Assembly: GCA_900771365.1 (NCBI GenBank)
Contig: CAAGNU010000120.1
Span: forward strand, 1 to 5,681
Source of the DNA: Bacteroidales bacterium
GTDB lineage: Bacteria; Bacteroidota; Bacteroidia; Bacteroidales; P3
DNA length: 5,681 bases
Direction: 5' to 3'
The notes under the pieces were generated by a model that saw nothing but the letters and a program-made list of their open reading frames with translations, was not told where the DNA came from and made no database searches. The translations under genes were made by a program, and so were the position numbers. Shown here piece after piece: positions 1 to 4,547 of the stretch (positions are counted from its first letter, which is position 1; each line of letters opens with the position of its first letter).

Positions 1-74
1 GCAGATGTTATCTCTTCTGCAATACGAGACATACTCAAACTTATTGATTGTTCGCCCCTTTGCTCCATCTCCAT
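1..74 (-). CDS. Intron-encoded reverse transcriptase/maturase, N-terminal fragment
   Basis: An ATG at 74 opens a frame that runs without a stop through the left edge, giving about 25 residues beginning MEMEQRGEQS. A second in-frame ATG lies at 68 and a third at residue 15. It starts just after intron domain III, where domain IV carries the reverse transcriptase/maturase gene in bacterial group II introns. A start of the MEQRG or MERRG type is one I remember for several of these proteins. None of the catalytic blocks is in the window, so the product is inferred from position, not from domains. No strong ribosome binding site is seen before either of the first two ATGs, so the exact start is uncertain. 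Confidence 0.6.
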   Translation of the reverse strand, partial: MEMEQRGEQSISLSMSRIAEEITS

Positions 75-91
75 TACAGAGACTTCTTCAC

Positions 92-433
92 TACTATGGG
101 CTCGGCTGACTTCTCACAGTTCGTTGTTACTAGGCTAATGAAACCTCTGCGAGACCTCCACGCTTAAGGTGCACGCTCTTTCTCTCCATATATCCGCCAC
201 ATTTACTCTGCTACTACAAAAGTGATAGTTATTAGACTTTGTTGTATTCGGCCAACTTATCTCTCGTAGCCTAGCCTTATATGTGATTTCTGTTCGTCGG
301 ACCAGAGATTTGCTTACAGCTTCCTTCAGATTCTGCCTCACGACAGACACCCTTGCTGTTCGGCTATACACTTCCCACTATCTGGGCGTGTTCGGGACTT
401 GCACCCGTTAGAGCGCGCCCATGGCGCGCAAAC
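92..433 (-). ncRNA. Intron ribozyme domains I-III
   Basis: This is the structured, non-coding part of the intron that folds into the 5' half of the splicing ribozyme. Domain I starts at 433. A hairpin GCGCGCC/GGCGCGC with an ATG loop (429-413) takes the place of a GCCC/GGGU-type hairpin remembered in the O. iheyensis intron, so pairing is kept while bases differ. It is followed by a CGGG/CCCG hairpin and a GGGCG/CGCCC pairing. The conserved domain I core GGCAGAATCTGAAGGAAGC is at 337-319. Domain III (AGAAGTCAGC through ATAGTA) is at 114-92, after which domain IV with the ORF begins. The 5' terminus reads GUUUG, not the usual GUGYG. Domain limits are approximate because they rest on remembered alignment, not a covariance model. 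Confidence 0.82.
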
Positions 434-435
434 CG

Positions 436-461
436 AAAGAAAAGGCCGCACGCGGCGGCCT
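436..461 (-). terminator. Rho-independent terminator of the tail operon
   Basis: On the minus strand a perfect GC-rich stem GGCCGC/GCGGCC (extendable by one A-T pair) closes a five-base CGCGT loop at 460-444 and is followed by TTTTCTTT. It begins 8 nt past the stop of the 80-aa gene, so it ends the tail transcript. The group IIC intron begins about 10 nt after the stem, which is the kind of target site class C introns use. Confidence 0.85.
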
Positions 462-468
462 ATAAATA

Positions 469-711
469 TTATTCTGTTACAATTAGCTTTGCTATATCCG
501 CGTCACACCACTTGTCAGCCTTGCGGACGTTTCCTTCTGAATTTAAAATCCACAAGATACCCCAATCAAGAGTCTTGTTGTTGAGGTCTGCGCCGAGCTG
601 ACGATAATACTCGGCCAGCGCCGCTTTTTCGTCGTCAAAAGCCTTTGGAACTGTTCTATTTTCTGCGTCTTTTTCCTTGTTATGCTGAATAGCTACCACA
701 TAAAATCTCAT
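469..711 (-). CDS. Small phage protein of unknown function
   Basis: This is an 80-aa, charged, soluble-looking protein (starts MRFYVVAIQH, ends AKLIVTE) with no signal peptide or membrane segment. A central AENRTVPKAFDD stretch, an amphipathic segment AALAEYYRQLG and a Trp-rich stretch LDWGILWILN are visible. I have a general memory of similar small proteins encoded just after the fibre genes in clostridial phages, but know no function. The start is well supported: AGGAGG sits 7 nt before the ATG. It is the last gene of the operon, 18 nt after the fibre-tip gene and immediately before the terminator. The position suggests a small tail accessory protein, chaperone or fibre-associated factor; that is inference from context only. 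Confidence 0.8.
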   Translation of the reverse strand: MRFYVVAIQHNKEKDAENRTVPKAFDDEKAALAEYYRQLGADLNNKTLDWGILWILNSEGNVRKADKWCDADIAKLIVTE

Positions 712-718
712 AATAATT

Positions 719-724
719 CCTCCT
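719..724 (-). promoter_or_regulatory. Shine-Dalgarno site of the 80-aa gene
   Basis: A perfect AGGAGG on the minus strand lies 7 nt before the ATG at 711, inside the 18-nt gap after the fibre-tip gene. It fixes the start of the small gene and argues that it is translated. Confidence 0.85.
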
Positions 725-729
725 ATAAT

Positions 730-1566
730 TTAAAATATAATGCCACTTGGTATTCCATATATTTTGTATGGAATAGAGTGTGCGCTTGATGTATTAACTG
801 TTGTGTTGCCTTGTCCCCACCACTTTGAAGCTTCAAATTTTATAGTGTTTCCGCTAACAGTAAATGGTCTTCTATATGCCACACCATTTGCATTGAAATA
901 CGCAGTATTGAAAGAAGCATTGTCATATACAAAGTAATTATAAAAATATGTGTCTTTTGTATTTTGCAGGGTTACATCGATTAAAAATCCATAATATTCA
1001 CTTAAATTTGGAACTGTTATGGTCTGTGCGGAAAATGATGCCGCAGGACTTGGATTAGTCCATAGTAAAGTGGGCATATTAACAGTAAATGAAGAACTTG
1101 TAGCACTAACGCCATTTGTTGCCTCTGCAGTCGCCGCAAAACTCCATCCAGTGGTGAGTCTTTGTGATGATAGGTACGCCTTAACACCAACAGAGCCTCT
1201 TCCGACTGAGAAACCTTGACTATATCCGTCGCTATTTCCAGCAGAGTATCCTTTGTCGAATCCGCTATTATATCCAGCGGCTTCCCCGTTGGCATAAATA
1301 TCCGACGCGTCTACTCTCGTAGACTTCGTGTCGCTTTTCGTTACATCATCAAGGCTGGCCTCGGCTGTTGATGTTATAGTCATAACATTGTTAGACCATT
1401 CGCTTTTATCAACAGTTACAGCCACCTCCATATCTTGTGGGTCAGAGCCGCCCGATATAGCCATAATAGCGTCCGGAAAATCTTCCGGATGTATTTCCGC
1501 GGTGCTTCCGGTTTTAGCTTTTATAGCGTTTGCTATGTTAACAAATAGCCTTATCAATCTCTCCAT
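730..1566 (-). CDS. Tail fibre tip / receptor-binding protein candidate
   Basis: This is a 278-aa structural protein, probably at the tail's distal end. Residues about 10-34 (NIANAIKAKTGSTAEIHPEDFPDAI) form a motif I recognise from the N-terminus of tail proteins in clostridial phages, likely the attachment part. Residues 94-122 hold glycine at every fourth position, usually followed by Tyr or Phe. Residues 130-278 look like a beta-rich, Ser/Thr/Asn/Tyr/Phe-rich globular domain with no family I can name; it ends in GIPSGIIF. There is no signal peptide or membrane helix. The start ATG overlaps the stop of the preceding fibre gene by one base (TAATG) and has AAAGGAG 6 nt upstream, so the two are coupled. 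The C-terminal coding part is much poorer in GC (about 34% over 721-1080 by hand count) than the preceding gene (about 59% over 1621-1740), as expected for an exchanged host-recognition module. Receptor binding is inferred from position and architecture. Confidence 0.75.
   Translation of the reverse strand: MERLIRLFVNIANAIKAKTGSTAEIHPEDFPDAIMAISGGSDPQDMEVAVTVDKSEWSNNVMTITSTAEASLDDVTKSDTKSTRVDASDIYANGEAAGYNSGFDKGYSAGNSDGYSQGFSVGRGSVGVKAYLSSQRLTTGWSFAATAEATNGVSATSSSFTVNMPTLLWTNPSPAASFSAQTITVPNLSEYYGFLIDVTLQNTKDTYFYNYFVYDNASFNTAYFNANGVAYRRPFTVSGNTIKFEASKWWGQGNTTVNTSSAHSIPYKIYGIPSGIIF
1201..1287 (-). repeat. Exact 4-residue glycine repeat (G[YF]xx)n
   Basis: This codes residues 94-122 of the fibre-tip protein. 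Eight glycines stand at exact four-residue steps (94, 98, 102, 106, 110, 114, 118, 122), and five of the seven intervening units begin G-Tyr or G-Phe (GYNS, GFDK, GYSA, GYSQ, GFSV). It separates the N-terminal motif region from the C-terminal domain and may act as a stalk or hinge. Confidence 0.85.
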
Positions 1567-2387
1567 TAGTAGCTCCTTTCTATTGCCGCGTCGATTGCCG
1601 CGTCTATTACCGAGCTAATATATCCAGCGGACACGCTGATCGTGCCGTCTGCCGCTACCTCTATGCTTTCGCTGTCCGGCTTAACTACGCCGACGGCTTC
1701 CGCTGTAGCAATATCATAACGAGAGCCGCCGAGGTCGTCCCACTCGGTACCCGTCCAAGCTACATTTACGCCGCCCTCGTTTACAATATTCCAAACGTCG
1801 CCGGTAGCTGGATCGCTTGGAAGGTCAGCGCGCGAGGCCACGGAGCCTTTGTATTTATACACGGAGCCGACTACCTTTTTAGCCTCTTCCGCGTAGCCTT
1901 TGGCAGCGTCTGCGTACCCTGCGGCGCTTGCCACCTTGCCGTCTATATCTGCCTTCGCGTCTACGATATCCTGCAAAGCTTGGCTTTTTGCGTTCTCAAT
2001 CTGTCCGAGTGAAAAAGAGCGTTTTTCGTCGATTGTAGTAACGGCCTCGCCGGCTATATTGGTAAGGTTTCCTACAGCCGCGGTGGTGGTTTCATCCACG
2101 CGTTTAATAGCGTCGTTGCAGGTAGCCTTTGCCTGCGTCGATAATGCCTCGACCTCGGCCTCCGCTCCTTCTGCCGCCGCGATAGCCTTCTTGGACGCTT
2201 CTATCGACTCGTTAGACCAGCTATGCGCCTTATTAACCGCCTCCTGCGCTTCTACCTCGTAAGCTCCCAGCCTAACCACGCGGTCGTCTATCTGCGACAC
2301 GGCGTGGGATAGGTGGTTAAGGTTGTTAGCGTTCAGATCCGGCGCGGCGTTGTCTTTGAATTCAATTTCATCAAATAATTTCTCCAT
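1566..2387 (-). CDS. Coiled-coil tail fibre / baseplate protein
   Basis: This is a 273-aa protein expected to form an elongated trimeric fibre or baseplate arm. Residues 10-26 (FKDNAAPDLNANNLNHL) match the 'F..g.aP.lnA.NLN' start typical of Firmicutes phage fibre proteins. Residues about 40-172 are Ala-, Glu- and Lys-rich with almost no Gly or Pro, as in a long coiled coil. Residues 177-221 (YKYKGSVASRADLPS ... WTGTEWDDLGG) form a small domain common in tail fibres, with the pattern Y-x-YKGS, DLP, GD and EWDDLGG. Residues 232-252 (VGVVKPD ... ADGTISV) are another recurrent fibre element. It ends in a duplicated IDAA. The ATG is preceded at 5 nt by AGGAGG, which overlaps the stop of the hub-like gene. 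No enzymatic residues are apparent. Tail fibre as a class is confident; the exact place in the virion is not. Confidence 0.85.
   Translation of the reverse strand: MEKLFDEIEFKDNAAPDLNANNLNHLSHAVSQIDDRVVRLGAYEVEAQEAVNKAHSWSNESIEASKKAIAAAEGAEAEVEALSTQAKATCNDAIKRVDETTTAAVGNLTNIAGEAVTTIDEKRSFSLGQIENAKSQALQDIVDAKADIDGKVASAAGYADAAKGYAEEAKKVVGSVYKYKGSVASRADLPSDPATGDVWNIVNEGGVNVAWTGTEWDDLGGSRYDIATAEAVGVVKPDSESIEVAADGTISVSAGYISSVIDAAIDAAIERSY
1582..1604 (-). repeat. Short 12-nt tandem repeat (IDAA-IDAA)
   Basis: Two copies of an 11-base unit (attgccgcgtc on the plus strand) lie 12 nt apart and encode the duplicated IDAA near the C-terminus of the 273-aa fibre protein. It is a possible slippage site that would add or remove four residues in frame. 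Confidence 0.7.
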
Positions 2388-2392
2388 TTTAT

Positions 2393-2398
2393 CCTCCT
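2393..2398 (-). promoter_or_regulatory. Shine-Dalgarno site overlapping the hub gene's stop
   Basis: AGGAGG lies 5 nt before the fibre gene's ATG at 2387, and its first two bases are the last two of the upstream TAG stop (2399-2397). Ribosomes ending on the hub-like gene would sit on this site, so the two genes are probably translationally coupled. Confidence 0.85.
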
Positions 2399-4163
2399 AA
2401 AATGTTTCAACTGTTCCGCAGGATATGCTGTCCTCTAGGTTCTGTATTCCTTTCAATCTACGCTCTAAAATATAGCTCCGCTCGGTGCCGTCCTCGGTTT
2501 CGATTTCCAGCAGGTCGCCGGTTTCTAGGTAAGGCAGGCCGGCGCACTCCATATCGAACGGCATCCACGTAATACCTCGCATTTTCTCGACCATTCTGTC
2601 GGCATAGGCGCCTACGTCTTCTGCCGTCCATATAAGGTTTTTAAACAGCCAATTATCACTCATATTGTAGTTTACGTTGCCGTCGGAATTGATCGTGCGC
2701 TCTAGCGTCTTTTCGACCTTATTTTCGCCGTCCATAGCCGAGTAGGTAATAATTAGCTTGTGCCACTTTTTCGAGCCGCCTTGGTCGGTAAATAGTGCGG
2801 AATACATACTCTTATATGAGTGCTCCGCGTTGCCGCGCGGATACAAACCGGTGGCTGGGTAGAGGCCGTCACGTGGTTGCAGGCCGCCGCCGTTTAGTTC
2901 GTGGCCGGAAAATAAGTCCGTCACGCGGTCAAGGGTGCCGAATTGGCACTCGGTTTCAAATACAGCGCTCTGAAGCTTGCGCGGTGTTAGGCCGTCCCAT
3001 TCGGCTATATCTGTAGCTGTAACTACCTTGGACTCCATTGTGGAAGGAGTCATTTGGTCTATATAGATATAGTTAAGGTCTAAAAGCTTATATGCCTCCT
3101 GCCGAGCTGTTTCGATTTCCTCGTCGGTGACAGCAGGAATATAGCCGTACTCTGTATACGCTTTAAAATATATAGGAATTTTAAGATTAACTCCCGATAT
3201 ATCCCTATGCCATTCGGTGAGGTTTATGCCCTCGTTTTTATCCTTGAAATCGGTTATTACAAAGCGCTCGCCCTCGGATGTTTCAGAGTCGCCGACTTTT
3301 CCAAGCCCGACTATTTTCTCTTTGAATTCGTCCCTTGTAAATAGGGCGTCCCAAGTTCCATATCCGTACGAGTCCTTGGGCTTGAGGTAATAAGGCTCAC
3401 CGCTTGGAAGCTTAACCACGGGGTCGGCCGCCGCTTTAATAAATTCATATATAGCGTGCGGGTTATACCTTACCCTAAAATAGTCGCCTACATAATGCGG
3501 TGTTGAAGGAGGCCAATAATCAATATAAAATGCCCTCACAGACCCCATTTGTGCCTCGCCCTGCCCCGTCGAGGTTACCTTATAAAAACTTTGCGTCGTA
3601 ATTTGTAGCTGTGTCCATCTAGGGTGCCTTGGTAGCTCGTTCGTGCTGTCCTCTTGTCGCTCGATTGTGTAACCATCCATAAGCTGGGTTAACAAATAGT
3701 AAAAGCTTGGGTTACTTTGTCCTTCCTCGCCTTCCTTAACGAGCTTTTTAAACACGGAGTCGATTTCACTGTCCAAGTAGTCGCTTTTAAGTTTGTTATA
3801 GGCCACGACTTTTTTAATTCCGGTGGATTTCTGCGTGATACAGCTATCTGCGTCGAACCAGCCAAGCGGGATAGCGTGCTCGTTATAGTCGAGGTCTTCT
3901 ACGTATACTGTGACTTTTAGACGCTTGCCGCCTACATCCGGCAGGTCGAAGTATTTAAATTTCAACAAAGACCCCTCGCAAAGCCCGAATTTTAATTCTG
4001 ATCCGGAGCACAAGCGCTCGTCGATTTCCACGGACTCGCTTATTAAGTTATTGTTGTCGATACTAAAGGCCTTATTATTGCCGTCGTATACGTCTATAAC
4101 CCAGCGCTTGCCGTAGCCGCCGTCGCGTAGCGCGTGCTTCGCGCTTTCTTTTAATTCCTGCAT
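2397..4163 (-). CDS. Baseplate / tail-hub-like structural protein
   Basis: This is a 588-aa protein, the largest complete gene here. Residues about 40-73 (LISESVEIDERLCSG ... LKFGLCEGSLLKFKYF) are a motif I associate with tail structural proteins of clostridial phages. Residues about 98-130 (IPLGWFDADS, KKVVAYNKL) resemble the 'lG.y.vd....rk..AYD.l' stretch of tail-hub (gp27/Tal-like) N-terminal domains. Around residues 424-445 is a Gly- and Pro-rich stretch with a doubled GLYP. The last 42 residues (TGDLLEIETEDGTERSYIL, then RRLKGIQNL) match the usual end of hub-like proteins, where a GD, an ILxR and a GIQxL are typical. The region 150-350 has no family I recognise. I see no peptidase or lysozyme motif. 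The start ATG has AAAGGAG 7 nt upstream, encoded within the last codons of the 123-aa gene, and lies 1 nt past its stop. Hub function is inferred from these motifs and from the position between the Dit-like protein and the fibres. Confidence 0.75.
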   Translation of the reverse strand: MQELKESAKHALRDGGYGKRWVIDVYDGNNKAFSIDNNNLISESVEIDERLCSGSELKFGLCEGSLLKFKYFDLPDVGGKRLKVTVYVEDLDYNEHAIPLGWFDADSCITQKSTGIKKVVAYNKLKSDYLDSEIDSVFKKLVKEGEEGQSNPSFYYLLTQLMDGYTIERQEDSTNELPRHPRWTQLQITTQSFYKVTSTGQGEAQMGSVRAFYIDYWPPSTPHYVGDYFRVRYNPHAIYEFIKAAADPVVKLPSGEPYYLKPKDSYGYGTWDALFTRDEFKEKIVGLGKVGDSETSEGERFVITDFKDKNEGINLTEWHRDISGVNLKIPIYFKAYTEYGYIPAVTDEEIETARQEAYKLLDLNYIYIDQMTPSTMESKVVTATDIAEWDGLTPRKLQSAVFETECQFGTLDRVTDLFSGHELNGGGLQPRDGLYPATGLYPRGNAEHSYKSMYSALFTDQGGSKKWHKLIITYSAMDGENKVEKTLERTINSDGNVNYNMSDNWLFKNLIWTAEDVGAYADRMVEKMRGITWMPFDMECAGLPYLETGDLLEIETEDGTERSYILERRLKGIQNLEDSISCGTVETF

Positions 4164-4164
4164 A

Positions 4165-4536
4165 CTAGCGCTCCTTTATTGTTACTGTGACAGTTTCCAT
4201 ATAAGTGCCGTCTGACAGCTCGCGGCGCGTCTTAACCTTAAGATCGCAATAGGCCTCGATACGTGACTCGGCCGCTGTGTTATTAACGTGCACTAGAATT
4301 GTAAGTAAATGGTTTACAGAGTTCGCATCAACTAGCGCTCTAAATTCCTCGAGCGTAGTGCCTCGGACTTCTCCGAGGACTACGTCAAAGGAACCGGACA
4401 CCTGCTCGCGGATGTAGCGGCGGTGTTCGTGGTAGTTGCCGTCCTTCCAGCTTTCGTATGTTTCGCTGGACTCGACTTTGTAAGAGCTTTCGTTAATGAG
4501 TTCTGTTATGTCTATATTTCCTATTTTTGCTAACAT
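4165..4536 (-). CDS. Small Dit-like tail protein (possibly DUF6711-type)
   Basis: This is a 123-aa protein with no signal peptide or membrane helix, and strands alternating with short helices. Residues 18-50 carry SYKVESSETYESWKDGN and HRRYIREQVSGSF, a Ser-Trp-Lys-Asp-Gly-Asn plus His-Arg pattern followed by a 'SGsF.v.l' strand, as in small tail proteins found right after the tape measure in clostridial phages. The C-terminus (TYMETVTVTIKER) is a beta strand. Position between tape measure and hub is where the distal tail protein (Dit) lies in siphophages, but Dit is usually about twice this length, so at most the N-terminal ring-forming domain could be present. The ATG is preceded by AAGGAG overlapping the tape measure stop. 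The family assignment is from memory and is less certain than its being a tail protein. Confidence 0.7.
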   Translation of the reverse strand: MLAKIGNIDITELINESSYKVESSETYESWKDGNYHEHRRYIREQVSGSFDVVLGEVRGTTLEEFRALVDANSVNHLLTILVHVNNTAAESRIEAYCDLKVKTRRELSDGTYMETVTVTIKER

Positions 4537-4541
4537 ATAAA

Positions 4542-4547
4542 CTCCTT
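4542..4547 (-). promoter_or_regulatory. Shine-Dalgarno site overlapping the tape measure stop
   Basis: AAGGAG lies 5 nt before the ATG at 4536; its two leading A bases are the last two of the tape measure's TAA stop (4548-4546). This couples translation of the Dit-like protein to that of the tape measure. Confidence 0.8.

Larger units (their letters stand above)
1..433 (-). mobile_element. Group IIC intron, 5' part (cut by window edge)
   Basis: This is the 5' portion of a retroelement that splices as an RNA and moves by reverse transcription. Seen: reading the minus strand from 433, the first 16 nt are GTTTGCGCGCCATGGG, and the CATGGG and following GGGTG elements lie at the same distance from the 5' end (32 nt to the end of GGGTG) as I remember for the Oceanobacillus iheyensis group IIC intron. 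Further in come AAGGGTGTC and GGCAGAATCTGAAGGAAGC (337-319), an ATAT-AGGCTAGG block, CAGAGTAAATG, GGAGGTCT, and AGAAGTCAGC...ATAGTA, all in the order found in that intron. Known: class C introns insert downstream of terminator hairpins, and one lies at 461-436. Domains V and VI and the 3' end would be left of the window, so completeness and activity cannot be judged. The identification as group II is firm; the IIC subclass is very likely. Confidence 0.9.

Noticed and set aside
135..371. 78-aa minus-strand open frame inside the intron
   Set aside because: It lies across the conserved domain I core of the ribozyme; its sequence reflects RNA structure, and it has no ribosome binding site or protein-like motif.
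370..430. tRNA-like stretch (GTTCGGGACTTGCACCC on the plus strand)
   Set aside because: It resembles a TPsiC arm in passing, but no full cloverleaf can be built, and the same bases fit the start of intron domain I exactly.
444..456. GTGCG within the terminator stem as an alternative intron start
   Set aside because: It matches the GUGYG consensus but would add about 18 nt before the first conserved elements and consume the terminator; the start at 433 gives the same 32-nt spacing as the remembered O. iheyensis intron.
353..601. Plus-strand open frames across the terminator and intron start (also 399-584)
   Set aside because: They run antisense through the intron, the terminator and the 80-aa gene, with no ribosome binding site or family resemblance.
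1017..1295. Second minus-strand open frame (92 aa) and plus-strand frames at 740-937, 1019-1219 and 1328-1618
   Set aside because: These are other-frame readings of the 278-aa gene (1328-1618 runs on past its start into the end of the 273-aa gene), which has a proper ribosome binding site and a recognisable N-terminal motif.
1..1566. Diversity-generating retroelement (reverse transcriptase beside a fibre-tip gene)
   Set aside because: No template/variable repeat pair with adenine-specific changes is visible, the fibre C-terminus does not look like a C-type lectin fold, and the adjoining RNA is clearly group II intron.
1900..2262. 120-aa plus-strand open frame rich in Ala and Ser
   Set aside because: It is the antisense shadow of the Ala-rich coiled coil of the 273-aa fibre gene; it has no ribosome binding site.
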